From an uncultured Candidatus Saccharibacteria bacterium (GTDB lineage Bacteria; Patescibacteriota; Saccharimonadia; Saccharimonadales; Saccharimonadaceae), in assembly GCA_946997535.1 (NCBI GenBank), contig CAMPVQ010000001.1:124001-188000 (forward strand): 64,000 bases of DNA, read 5' to 3'. Below, one piece after another: positions 33,761 through 41,866 of the stretch (position 1 is the first letter of the stretch; every line of letters begins with the position of its first letter). The notes below the pieces were generated by a model. It saw only the letters and a list, made by a program, of their open reading frames with translations, was not told the origin of the DNA and made no database searches. The position numbers and the translations under genes are program-made.

Positions 33761-34435
33761 ATGAAGGGGTTAAAAGTTGAGCATCTCAGCGTAGCAACCA
33801 TTGAAGGCAAGCCAATTTTTCGCGACGTCACGCTCGATTTCCAAGACAACGCCCGCTACGCCTTACTGGGCCGCAACGGCTCCGGCAAGTCCACTCTGGT
33901 TAATGTCATCGCTGGTCACCCGCACTACCAAATCACGGGTGGCAAAATCATCCTCGACGGCGAAGACATTACCCACCTCAAAGCTGACGAACGCGCCAAA
34001 CGTGGCATCTTCCTTGCTATGCAGTATCCAGCCGAGATTCCGGGTGTAAGTTATGCGAACTTTTTGCGCACCAGCCTTGCCAAGCTAACTGATAACCAGT
34101 TTAACTTCCTCGAAGTATTAAACCAGCTACAAACTGAGGCAGCCAACCTCGGCTTTCAGCACTTCGACTACAACCGCGACTTAAATGTCGGCTTTAGTGG
34201 TGGCGAGAAGAAAAAGTCTGAGATTCTGCAGATGCTAATCTTAAAGCCACGCTTCGCCTTCCTCGACGAGCCCGACTCAGGTCTCGATAAAATCAGCGTC
34301 AAGTACTTAAGCTCCCGCCTGCGCGCGCTTCACTACCCAACTACGCTAGTAATTATTTCGCACCACGACCAACTTTTAGCGGCCGTGCACCCAACCACCA
34401 CTTACGACATGGAGCAATTTAATGCGATTGCCTAA
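33761..34435 (+). CDS. sufC: Fe-S assembly ATPase SufC
   Basis: Soluble ABC ATPase that drives the SufBCD scaffold. The 224 residues include Walker A GRNGSGKST, the Q-loop region AMQYPAEIPGVSY typical of SufC, the signature GFSGGEKKKSE, Walker B FAFLDEPDSGLD and the His switch ISHHDQ. It is slightly shorter than the usual 245-260 residues, mainly at the C-terminus. First gene of sufC-B-D-S-U; every junction overlaps, here by 14 bases with sufB. Confidence 0.95.
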   Translation: MKGLKVEHLSVATIEGKPIFRDVTLDFQDNARYALLGRNGSGKSTLVNVIAGHPHYQITGGKIILDGEDITHLKADERAKRGIFLAMQYPAEIPGVSYANFLRTSLAKLTDNQFNFLEVLNQLQTEAANLGFQHFDYNRDLNVGFSGGEKKKSEILQMLILKPRFAFLDEPDSGLDKISVKYLSSRLRALHYPTTLVIISHHDQLLAAVHPTTTYDMEQFNAIA

Positions 34436-35750
34436 CGGCCTCAGCGAAGACACCGTTCGCCAAATTAGCACCCTTAAACATGAACCTCAATGGATGCTCC
34501 GCCGCCGCTTACGCGCCTACCGTCAATTTATTAAAATGCCCATGCCAAAATTCGGTCCTAAATTAGATATTGATTTTGACAGCATTTGCTACTACGCCAC
34601 CAAGTCTGACAAACCAACCACAGATTGGTCAGACTTGCCTTCTGATATCCGTCAAACTTATGACCAAATCGGCCTGCCCGAAGCTGAACAAAAATACCTC
34701 GCTGGGCTCGGCGCACAATACGACTCCACTATCGTCTACCAAAATCTCAAGGCAGAGTGGGAAAACATGGGTGTGGTCTTTCTCGATACCGATACCGCCC
34801 TGCAACGCTACCCAGAACTATTTAAAAAATATTTTGGCACTGTCATACCAGCAAGCGACAATAAATTCGCCGCACTCAACACCGCCGTTTGGAGTGGTGG
34901 CAGCTTTATTTATGTCCCGCCGCACGTCAAATTAACCATCCCACTCCAAGCTTACTTTCGCATTAACATTGCTAATCTCGGTCAATTTGAACGCACCCTA
35001 ATTATTGCCGACGAAGGCGCCGAGGTGCAATATGTTGAAGGCTGTACCGCGCCAATTTATACGACCGATTCACTTCACGCCGCCGTAGTGGAGGTTGTTG
35101 CCTTAGCTAACTCACGCGTCCGCTACACCACCATTCAAAACTGGTCAACTAACGTTCTCAACCTCACCACCCAGCGCATGCATATTTACGGCGATGCCCT
35201 TGGCGAGTGGATCGATGGCAATATCGGCTCCAAAATCACTATGAAATACCCATCTGTTGTCCTACTTGAACCGGGGGCGCGTGGTGATATCTTATCCCTC
35301 GGCGTAGCTAAAACCGGTCAAAATCAAGACAACGGTGGCAAAGCGATTCACTTGGCACCACACACTTCTTCTACCATCATCGCTAAGTCAATCTCACTGG
35401 GCGGCGGCATTTGCTCGTATCGCGGCAAAATTTACATTGATCAAGCAGCTGCCGACGCCAAAACCTCTACAAAATGCGACGCTCTCCTAATGGATGCGCA
35501 AAGTGTATCTAATACCTTTCCGAAAAATATTATTGAGCGGCCAGACGCACAAATCGCTCACGAGGCCACCGTTAGTAAGGTTAGTGAAGAACAATTATTC
35601 TATATGATGAGCCGTGGTATCGACGAAGATGAAGCCACAGGCCTAATTGTCAACGGCTTTGTTGACCCAATCGTCAAAAACCTGCCAATGGAGTATGCCG
35701 TGGAACTAAATCGCCTAATTAACCTCAGTATGGAGGGTTCGGTAGGATGA
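34422..35750 (+). CDS. sufB: Fe-S cluster scaffold protein SufB
   Basis: Core scaffold on which SUF builds Fe-S clusters. The 442 residues show the N-terminal WMLRRRLRAYRQF, VWSGGSFIYVPPHVKL, the beta-helix with VEGCTAPIY, the conserved Cys in STKCDALLMD, HEATVSKVSEEQLFYMMSRG and the GFVDP helix near the end. Length and motifs are canonical, in contrast to its shrunken partner SufD. The sufD start overlaps the stop codon as ATGA. Confidence 0.96.
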   Translation: MRLPNGLSEDTVRQISTLKHEPQWMLRRRLRAYRQFIKMPMPKFGPKLDIDFDSICYYATKSDKPTTDWSDLPSDIRQTYDQIGLPEAEQKYLAGLGAQYDSTIVYQNLKAEWENMGVVFLDTDTALQRYPELFKKYFGTVIPASDNKFAALNTAVWSGGSFIYVPPHVKLTIPLQAYFRINIANLGQFERTLIIADEGAEVQYVEGCTAPIYTTDSLHAAVVEVVALANSRVRYTTIQNWSTNVLNLTTQRMHIYGDALGEWIDGNIGSKITMKYPSVVLLEPGARGDILSLGVAKTGQNQDNGGKAIHLAPHTSSTIIAKSISLGGGICSYRGKIYIDQAAADAKTSTKCDALLMDAQSVSNTFPKNIIERPDAQIAHEATVSKVSEEQLFYMMSRGIDEDEATGLIVNGFVDPIVKNLPMEYAVELNRLINLSMEGSVG

Positions 35751-36193
35751 AATATATCACTAAATCCATTACGCGCGACTTCACACAAAAATATTTAATT
35801 GAGACCGGCACTAATTGCGCCTTTAAGTTTAACTTTTACCATAAAAAACCAGGGCTACGCTCACGCATCCAAATCTTAATTATTGCTAGCAGCAAAGCTA
35901 AAGTGCGCGCCGACGCCACCATCACCATCACGCCAACCGCACCCCGCTCCGACGCTTGGCTTGAAATTCACGTTATCACGCGCGACCACGCCACCGTAGA
36001 GGCCGCACCGAATCTCGAAATCAACAACGACACTGTCAAAGCCGGCCATGCCCTCAGCACAAAATACATTTCAGAAGATGAATTGTTTTACCTCATGAGC
36101 CGTGGTTTATCGCGCACAGCAGCCGAGAATTTGATGCTCGATGGCATCGCAGCGCCGTACCGCAAGGAGGGGATTAAATTAAATGAATCGTAG
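35747..36193 (+). CDS. sufD: miniature SufD
   Basis: SufD partners SufB and SufC in cluster assembly. Here only 148 residues remain, against about 350-450 in typical SufD. Most of the beta-helix core is gone. What stays is a short beta-rich part (about residues 25-95) and the C-terminal segment AGHALSTKYISEDELFYLMSRGLSRTAAENLML. This includes the conserved His (AGHA) that faces SufB and the helices that bind SufC. The operon position between sufB and sufS and the overlaps on both sides (ATGA with sufB, 11 bases with sufS) argue against a broken gene. A second SufB-like fragment is the alternative description. Confidence 0.85.
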   Translation: MKYITKSITRDFTQKYLIETGTNCAFKFNFYHKKPGLRSRIQILIIASSKAKVRADATITITPTAPRSDAWLEIHVITRDHATVEAAPNLEINNDTVKAGHALSTKYISEDELFYLMSRGLSRTAAENLMLDGIAAPYRKEGIKLNES

Positions 36194-37337
36194 CAACTTC
36201 CCTTATTTTTCCAAAACCCACCCAATTTACCTCGACAGCGCAGCCACTAGCCTCAAACCCGCGGTAGTAATTGATGCTATCACTAGTTATTACACCGACC
36301 CAGCCAACATTGGCCGCTCCAATTATACTAGGGCCGGCGAGGTGACGGCACAATTTGCTGCTGCTCGTGCCACCGTGGCGCGTTTAATTAACTGCCGCCC
36401 CGATGAAATTATCTTCACTAGCTCCGCTACTGCCAGTTTGAATGCCATTATGCACTTTTTACAACCTATAGTTGGCGCTCAAGACACTATTGTGCTAACG
36501 CCTTACGAGCATAATTCAAATTACTTACCTTGGGTACATTTGTCCCATATATCAGATTGCAAATTAAACTTTTTGGCGCACGACCAACCGACTTGCCCGC
36601 CACCTAAATTGTTTTCCTATGCCCTAGCAGACAACGTAACCGGCTGCCAACATCACTTTCCGCAATTTGCCAAAGCCGTCCATCAAGCGGGTGGCTGGGT
36701 AGCAATCGATGCCAGCCAAGCCATTGGCCATTATCCGGTCGACGTCAAGCAACTCGACTGCGATTTTCTCGCCTTCAGCGGGCACAAACTCTACGCCCCC
36801 ACTGGTATTGGTGTACTTTATATAAGGCGTGAATTACAAGCCAAACTCACACCAGTAGCATTCGGCAGCGAAACCTTTAGCCAGCTTGATCCAGTTCATC
36901 ACCAGTTCACCTTGCTTGATACGCCCGCCAAATTCGAACCCGGCACACCTCACATTGCCGGCGCCCTTGGCCTCACCGCTGCTATAAATTATCTCAATAA
37001 TATCGGGTGGGATAATATCACCGCACATTTTCAAGCGCTTAAAAATACCGTAAGAGAACAACTCGCCGCACACGACTTCGCGCGCTACTGCGTAGGGTAC
37101 TCCGGCACAATGCTTAGCCTAGCAAAGCCACGCCTTAGTCCGCATGACATCACCATGCTACTGAGCGATAATTATAACATCAATGCCCGTGGTGGCCGCC
37201 TCTGTAACGACCTTTACTTGCAATATCTCAATTTACCATCCGGCGTCGTGCGAGCGTCATTCGGCATCTATACTACTAGTGAAGAAATAGCACAATTCTG
37301 CGCCGCCTATTCAGCCGTCATCAAGGAGCTAGCGTGA
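36183..37337 (+). CDS. sufS: cysteine desulfurase SufS
   Basis: Class II (SufS/CsdA) PLP enzyme that supplies sulfur to the SUF scaffold. The 384 residues show IYLDSAATSLKP at the N-terminus, DASQAIGHYPVDV, the PLP Lys in FSGHKLYAPTG, and the catalytic Cys in GGRLCNDL, the RxGxxC arrangement of class II. It differs from the class I desulfurase at 9116-10267, so the cell has two sulfur donors. The sufU GTG start overlaps its TGA stop (GTGA). Confidence 0.95.
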   Translation: MNRSNFPYFSKTHPIYLDSAATSLKPAVVIDAITSYYTDPANIGRSNYTRAGEVTAQFAAARATVARLINCRPDEIIFTSSATASLNAIMHFLQPIVGAQDTIVLTPYEHNSNYLPWVHLSHISDCKLNFLAHDQPTCPPPKLFSYALADNVTGCQHHFPQFAKAVHQAGGWVAIDASQAIGHYPVDVKQLDCDFLAFSGHKLYAPTGIGVLYIRRELQAKLTPVAFGSETFSQLDPVHHQFTLLDTPAKFEPGTPHIAGALGLTAAINYLNNIGWDNITAHFQALKNTVREQLAAHDFARYCVGYSGTMLSLAKPRLSPHDITMLLSDNYNINARGGRLCNDLYLQYLNLPSGVVRASFGIYTTSEEIAQFCAAYSAVIKELA

Positions 37338-39527
37338 GTCAGCCCTTGCTTAACGAAATTTTGTTCCGTTCCAAGCACCCCAGCTACCGGACTCTGCCCG
37401 GTAGCCAAGTTGGTTTGACCACCTGCACTGTTCGGGCGGAGCACCGGTCCTGTGGTGACAGCTTGACGCTGACGTTTTACTTGCGGGATGGCATCGTCAA
37501 CTACGGCGTGATTAGCGGTAACCTCTGTGCGATTGCGAACTGCGGGGCTGAGCTGCTGGTCGAGCGAGCGCGTGGTGGGTCGCTCGCTAGTCTTAGCAGC
37601 CTCAGTACTGCTGACTTGCTGGCTGGTCTCCAATTTGACGCTACTAGCCTGCTCGCTAATCCGGTTCGGCTGCGCTGCTTTGAGCTGGGGTTGCAAGCGC
37701 TGCGGAGCCATTGATGGCGGCACCACAACATTCTTTCCACCCACCGGCCACGCCCAAATAGTCTTATTATATTGGGTTTCGTTATCATCTTCAATGCGCT
37801 TCACACGATTTAGCTGCCTAGAGCGCGCAATCCAATCATTACCACTTATACCGCCATCGCAATAAGTAGCTTCCCATGGATTAATTGTTTGACTACCCCA
37901 TAATTCATATAACGCCTGACCACCACAAGTTTCAAATGTACACTGATTCATAAACTTAGCTATACTCTCGGTAGTATCATAATAAGTCAACCACGGTGCA
38001 TTAAACGCTGGTTTTGGCTTGTTTGCCCTAGTACCTAATAAATATTTGCTGTCAACGGAAACGTCAATCCCCCAACAATCGCCTTGACTAGACGCAATAC
38101 AACCAGCCTGTAGATATTTAAATTGCGTAAAGCTATCTACGCCATAACGGCTCATAGCAAAATACATCATAGCACCCCACTCATAGCTATTGATCCAATG
38201 TTCATTTTTCTTAGAATTATTCTGGGCTAGATACATTTCATCAATATTATTATTACTTCCGTGTACATTAGTAACATCACTTAACCAAATACCATCAAAT
38301 AACGTACCTTGTTGCAAAAATGCTGGCGGAGTCGCCCAAGGCTGCAATGGGTGACATTCACCTAAATAATCTCTGTGATCAGTTTTACTAGAGCAAGTTG
38401 GCGACGGCTTTCTAAATTCATTCTGCGTAAAGCCTACCTCAAAGCTATAGTTATTATGCTGAGGTGACATTGGTTTATCCACCACATCACGACGTTGCAC
38501 TTTGTAATTATACCGCGGGATATATGTCCAATGTCTAATGTAATCACTTTTAGTAAGCGTACCCGACTGGCTTGTCTGATATTTTTCCTTTGGCACCTCT
38601 ACCACATTCGCCCAGTGTTTCTTATCATAATCATACCACTCACCAAATTGGCTATTATCACCAGTGCCATCAGGTACCACTCTCCATTCGCCCTCGCCGT
38701 TCGGCACCACGGGAATAAATTTTGTTTCCTTTGACTGCGGCAAAACAACTTTACATTTGTTAAATTCACTATTACCCGACACACAATCACCCTTTGGCCA
38801 AACCACCAATGGCTTAAGCACTTTATACGACCTACCACTCACAGAGTATACTGTTGCAAAGTAACGCCCAGCCGATAAATTGCCAAAATCAAACGTTATG
38901 CTGGTGCCGTCACCACTATCACCCATGCTCTCTTCTTTAGTACGACTAACAATAGATTTACCCGACTGATCAAATAATTCAACTGATTTAATACCAAATA
39001 AATTCTCGCCCTTAACGCTAGCTTGCACTTCCTCGCCATCACGATATTCCCAGCTACTCATTTTATCTTCTACTACTGGCTCAGGCGCAGGCTTAGCAGT
39101 AATTGTATACTGTACCTCACCACGATAATTACCCGCCGGCAAGTCAGCTTTTGGCCTAGCTTCATACATCACCGACACCGGCTGATTATTCTCGCTACTA
39201 ATTTCACCTTCACTCTTCAGCTTATCACCCTCTAAATAGCCCCAAACGTTGTCAGATTGGTTCTGTTCTGTTGCTAAATTTATTTGATGCTTAGTGTTAT
39301 TAAGCTTAAGTTCGTGTAGTTTCAAGCTCAATCGATAGCCATACTGACACTCGCCCTTCGGTGTAATCACACTACTCGCCTGATACTTACCATTTATATT
39401 GCTTAGCTGTACCGGAGGCACTAATTCCAATCCTACACTGTCCGCCGCCTTAGCATTGCTCGCTAAAACTACCGTCCAAAATAATTACACTAACCGCCAC
39501 GACTGCCCACTTAAAAACGCGGTTCAT
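37307..39527 (-). CDS. large secreted protein with frameshift in the signal peptide, antisense to sufU
   Basis: No family recognised. ATG 39527 has GGAG six bases upstream and starts a signal peptide (MNRVFKWAVVAVSVII), but that frame stops 26 codons in. The hydrophobic stretch and cleavage site continue in another frame (TVVLASNAKA-AD) and then stay open for over 700 codons to 37307. One extra base near 39476 explains this. The extracellular part contains an Ig-like stretch early on and an aromatic, Cys-containing domain in the middle (HWINSYEWGAMMYFAMSRYG). The last roughly 130 residues are Ser/Thr/Gln/Ala-rich and lie opposite sufU. A TATAAT is at 39577-39582. It may be a phase-off or decaying gene, or carry an assembly error. 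Confidence 0.65.
37334..37714 (+). CDS. sufU: SufU-like sulfur acceptor or scaffold protein
   Basis: Zinc-type sulfur acceptor that takes persulfide from SufS. The 126 residues keep the four ligand positions of SufU: Cys40 and Asp42 in RSCGDSLTLTF, Cys65 in GNLCAIANC, and Cys115 in VRLRCFELGLQAL. The GTG start overlaps the sufS stop. Codon use is unlike the rest of the operon: the 23 Leu codons are all TTG or CTG/C/T, never TTA or CTA, and none of the 14 Ser codons is TCA. These are exactly the codons that would put stops in the minus-strand gene that overlaps sufU completely. The family assignment is firm despite the odd composition. Confidence 0.88.
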   Translation: MSQPLLNEILFRSKHPSYRTLPGSQVGLTTCTVRAEHRSCGDSLTLTFYLRDGIVNYGVISGNLCAIANCGAELLVERARGGSLASLSSLSTADLLAGLQFDATSLLANPVRLRCFELGLQALRSH

Positions 39528-39576
39528 GATAACTCCAAACTATGATTTAATATTTTTGTTTAATGATTACAGTACC

Positions 39577-39582
39577 ATTATA
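39577..39582 (-). promoter_or_regulatory. -10 promoter of the large secreted protein gene
   Basis: TATAAT on the minus strand about 50 bases before ATG 39527. It leaves a leader of about 43 bases with a GGAG ribosome binding site. Confidence 0.5.
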
Positions 39583-39607
39583 GCGCGAAAAATTTAAAAT
39601 AAAACAC

Positions 39608-39636
39608 TAGACAAAACAAAAATAGTGTGATACTAT
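39608..39636 (+). promoter_or_regulatory. promoter of tRNA-Lys(CUU)
   Basis: -35 TAGACA at 39608-39613, 17-base spacer, -10 TACTAT at 39631-39636, 12 bases before the tRNA. Confidence 0.65.
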
Positions 39637-39648
39637 TGTAGTCGTTAA

Positions 39649-39724
39649 GGGTTGATAGCTCAGTTGGTAGAGCACGGGCCTCTTAAGCCTGGTGTCGAGG
39701 GTTCGAGCCCCTCTCAACCCACCA
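39649..39724 (+). tRNA. tRNA-Lys (CUU)
   Basis: Cloverleaf with acceptor GGGTTGA/TCAACCC, anticodon loop CTCTTAA (anticodon CTT), T-loop GGTTCGAGCC and encoded CCA. It has its own promoter and terminator. It is nearly the same as tRNA-Lys(UUU) at 48586, differing in a few stem pairs and the wobble base. Confidence 0.95.
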
Positions 39725-39732
39725 GATTTTAT

Positions 39733-39753
39733 GCGACCATTTGGTCGCTTTTT
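39733..39753 (+). terminator. terminator of tRNA-Lys(CUU)
   Basis: GCGACC/GGTCGC stem with an ATTT loop followed by TTTTT. Confidence 0.85.
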
Positions 39754-39776
39754 GTTTAGCCTCATCAAATAGCTTG

Positions 39777-39785
39777 TGCTATAAT
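39777..39785 (+). promoter_or_regulatory. -10 promoter of the four-helix membrane protein gene, leaderless spacing
   Basis: TGC-TATAAT, six bases before ATG 39792. Confidence 0.65.
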
Positions 39786-39791
39786 TAAACT

Positions 39792-40214
39792 ATGAAAGTT
39801 ATCCGTCGACTCACTCTTTTTGGAGCCGCACTTATTACCTTGGCTAGTGCTTCACAGCTCTGGTTGGGTGTTAATCCAGCCACTTCTAGCCTCGACAAAC
39901 TCATTCAACGCCTCAAATTTAGCAATATGACGATTAGCGTTGATTTTCTAAGCCAAGTCACCCTCGCCAACATCATTACTGGGCTTTGCGTCATCTTACT
40001 ACTCGCTGCCGTAACCGGCTTTAAATCAATTGCTTGGCTGGCAATCGTCTGTCACATTCTCGTCGGGGCATTTATTATATTCGCAACCAATTCTAACCTC
40101 GATAGTTTAGTCAGCCCACACGCCGGCTGGGGTATTTGGCTCGCCATCTTAAGCGTGATTATCTCTCTCGTGGCGCTATTCTGGCCGAAGCTCAAGGTGC
40201 CTGACGCCAAATAA
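39792..40214 (+). CDS. four-helix membrane protein, function unknown
   Basis: 140 residues with four predicted membrane helices (about 7-27, 54-77, 80-100 and 112-133). A polar loop between helices 1 and 2 (DKLIQRLKFSNMTISVD) is likely extracytoplasmic. The N- and C-termini carry Lys/Arg and should be inside. No family recognised. It has a leaderless-type promoter and lies 18 bases before the XRE regulator gene, which has its own -10 box. Confidence 0.75.
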   Translation: MKVIRRLTLFGAALITLASASQLWLGVNPATSSLDKLIQRLKFSNMTISVDFLSQVTLANIITGLCVILLLAAVTGFKSIAWLAIVCHILVGAFIIFATNSNLDSLVSPHAGWGIWLAILSVIISLVALFWPKLKVPDAK

Positions 40215-40217
40215 CCG

Positions 40218-40226
40218 TGGTATAAT
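40218..40226 (+). promoter_or_regulatory. -10 promoter of the XRE gene, leaderless spacing
   Basis: TGG-TATAAT, six bases before ATG 40233. Confidence 0.65.
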
Positions 40227-40232
40227 AATCAC

Positions 40233-40811
40233 ATGCAACCAGACTACCTAATTCAGCTGGGTGAACTTATTAAATGGCATCGCTTGCGTTGTGGCCTGAC
40301 GCAAAAAGATCTTGCACTGCAACTTGGCACTAGCCAATCAACCATCAATCGTATCGAACGCGGACGACAAAACGTTAGTCTGCACTGCATTGCCCGCCTC
40401 AGCGACATCCTCAATGTGTCACTCATTGATATTACCCCCAAAACCCGCCTTGATTTACAGTTACAGGGCGGCAGTATCATAAACACCACCATTGCTATCC
40501 GATCGGTCGCAGCAACTGAGCTGGCGCCATGGCTTAATTTGGCGAGCCAACTTGGTATCACCACTTATCCGCAGCCTGATAATGCCAGCAACCAATTTAA
40601 GCTCGACTTCACTATTTGCCTCCCGCTCACCGTCACACCTCAGTTTGACACTACTACCGCAGCGGGCTGCTTAGGTGCAGTGCTAGTAGCTCTCTCGCAA
40701 CATACTCCAACCAAATTCGTCGACCACTGGCAAGCCAACGCTATAAATCGCCCCATCTACCAACAATTAAAAACTCTCGGCGCACATATTGAAATATTAC
40801 GTAGCATCTGA
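40233..40811 (+). CDS. XRE-family regulator with a C-terminal ligand-type domain
   Basis: 192 residues. The N-terminal 65 form a Cro/C1-type helix-turn-helix: IKWHRLRCGLTQKDLALQLGTSQSTINRIERGRQNVS. The remaining 120 residues are not a standard regulator domain. LQGGSIINTTIAI followed at the end by ALSQHTPTKFVDHWQ..RPIYQQLKTLGAHIEIL recalls the inside-out repeat of the enolpyruvyl transferase (MurA/AroA) fold, where a similar stretch ends in ELRRMGA. If so, this is a regulator fused to a piece of a wall-precursor enzyme and might sense UDP-GlcNAc; that is weak inference. It is leaderless by promoter spacing. Confidence 0.75.
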   Translation: MQPDYLIQLGELIKWHRLRCGLTQKDLALQLGTSQSTINRIERGRQNVSLHCIARLSDILNVSLIDITPKTRLDLQLQGGSIINTTIAIRSVAATELAPWLNLASQLGITTYPQPDNASNQFKLDFTICLPLTVTPQFDTTTAAGCLGAVLVALSQHTPTKFVDHWQANAINRPIYQQLKTLGAHIEILRSI

Positions 40812-40817
40812 TATTAT
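40789..40817 (+). promoter_or_regulatory. promoter of tRNA-His inside the end of the XRE gene
   Basis: -35 TTGAAA at 40789-40794, 17-base spacer, -10 TATTAT at 40812-40817. The -35 is within the last codons of the XRE gene. Confidence 0.65.
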
Positions 40818-40826
40818 ATTAGTGAT

Positions 40827-40905
40827 GGCGTCTGTAGCTCAGCTTGGTTAGAGCGTCTGTTTGTGGCACAGAAGGTCGTAGGTTCGAGTCCTGTTAGACG
40901 CCCCA
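40827..40905 (+). tRNA. tRNA-His (GUG)
   Basis: Cloverleaf with an eight-base acceptor: the encoded G(-1) pairs with C73, the identity pair of bacterial tRNA-His. The anticodon loop is TTGTGGC (anticodon GTG), with T-loop GGTTCGAGTCC and encoded CCA directly after C73. The trailer reads TGAAATTATT. Confidence 0.95.
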
Positions 40906-40914
40906 TGAAATTAT

Positions 40915-40938
40915 TACCCTCCTTACGGAGGGTATTTT
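40915..40938 (+). terminator. terminator of tRNA-His
   Basis: Perfect eight-base stem TACCCTCC/GGAGGGTA, TTAC loop, then TTTT. Confidence 0.85.
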
Positions 40939-40956
40939 AGTTAACCACTTGATTAG

Positions 40957-41661
40957 CTAATCAGTTACGTGATAATTGCCGTATTTATTAATTGCCGTCT
41001 GGCAAGCACCCCAGAGGCCAAGATTAGCATTGTGCGCTCGCTGCTCAGCCGCGACAAAAGCATCTTTATACTTAAATTGTTGATGATTAAACACATAGAG
41101 CATGCCATAGCCTAGCTCAATCAACTTCTGATTATAGTTTGTACCATCCTCAAGAATAATGTAGCGTAGTGGCCGCCCGTAACGGTCTAAATCGCCCGAA
41201 GCCGGGTCGGTTTCCACATACACGCTCTGACCAAGAAGCTGCTTAGTGTAATTTGACGCCTCTTTACCATAGCACTGCTTCTTAATAGTGCTCTCCGGCG
41301 TATCTACACCCACCAAGCGCACCCGCTTTGGCAAGCAATCTACTGTCAAAGTGTCACCATCTGAAACATGGGTAACCTTGCAGTGTGGCAACTTACGATA
41401 GTCCCCACTAGCTGGAGGAGTTGATGCAGCGTGCTCAGTGGGATTAGCTCCTGACTTTACTACCGGAGAACTTGTCACTGACTTTGTAGCAACTGGCTTA
41501 TCTACAGTATGTTTAGTTAAATGTTCTCGCCTAGTTGGCAAATCGCCAACAACTGTTATAACAGCACAAGCAACAATAATTAACACACACAAATAGCCCG
41601 TTCTCACCCAGCGCCATTTTTTATCCGATTGTGATTTCTTTTGTTGATGTTGTTGATTCAT
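40957..41661 (-). CDS. membrane-anchored thermonuclease (SNase family)
   Basis: Calcium-dependent nuclease cutting DNA and RNA. The frame opens inside tRNA-Arg, but GGAGGG lies before ATG 41661 (MNQQHQQKKSQ), giving 234 residues. A basic N-terminus and one helix (about 18-38) act as a signal anchor. A Thr/Ser/Pro linker follows, then the OB-fold nuclease domain with DGDTLTVD, RLVGVDTPES (catalytic Arg), GKEASNYTKQLL (catalytic Glu) and LDRYGRPLRYI (catalytic Arg). It likely acts outside the membrane, for scavenging nucleic acid or preparing DNA for uptake together with pili and ComEC; the pairing is inference. It is cotranscribed with tRNA-Gly and tRNA-Arg upstream. Confidence 0.9.
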   Translation of the reverse strand: MNQQHQQKKSQSDKKWRWVRTGYLCVLIIVACAVITVVGDLPTRREHLTKHTVDKPVATKSVTSSPVVKSGANPTEHAASTPPASGDYRKLPHCKVTHVSDGDTLTVDCLPKRVRLVGVDTPESTIKKQCYGKEASNYTKQLLGQSVYVETDPASGDLDRYGRPLRYIILEDGTNYNQKLIELGYGMLYVFNHQQFKYKDAFVAAEQRAHNANLGLWGACQTAINKYGNYHVTD

Positions 41662-41682
41662 CTTACCCTCCAAAATAATATC

Positions 41683-41759
41683 TGGTACCTCAGGAGGGAT
41701 TCGAACCCCCGACACGATGGATAGAAGCCACCTGCTCTAATCCCCTGAGCTACTGAGGC
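41683..41759 (-). tRNA. tRNA-Arg (UCU)
   Basis: Minus-strand cloverleaf: acceptor GCCTCAG/CTGAGGT, anticodon loop CTTCTAT (anticodon TCT), T-loop GGTTCGAATCC and encoded CCA, with trailer GATATTATTTT. Nine bases from tRNA-Gly, so both are in one precursor that continues into the nuclease gene. Confidence 0.95.
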
Positions 41760-41768
41760 AAATAATAT

Positions 41769-41843
41769 TGGTGCGGGTGGAGAGAGTCGAACTCTCGTCG
41801 CAAGTTTGGAAAACTCGTATATTAACCGCTATACGACACCCGC
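41769..41843 (-). tRNA. tRNA-Gly (UCC)
   Basis: Minus-strand cloverleaf: acceptor GCGGGTG/CACCCGC, anticodon loop TTTCCAA (anticodon TCC), T-loop GTTCGACTC and encoded CCA. TGC-TATAAT promoter at 41853-41861. The spacer ATATTATTT to tRNA-Arg matches the trailer motif of other tRNAs. Confidence 0.95.
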
Positions 41844-41866
41844 ATCATAATAATTATAGCACAGAA

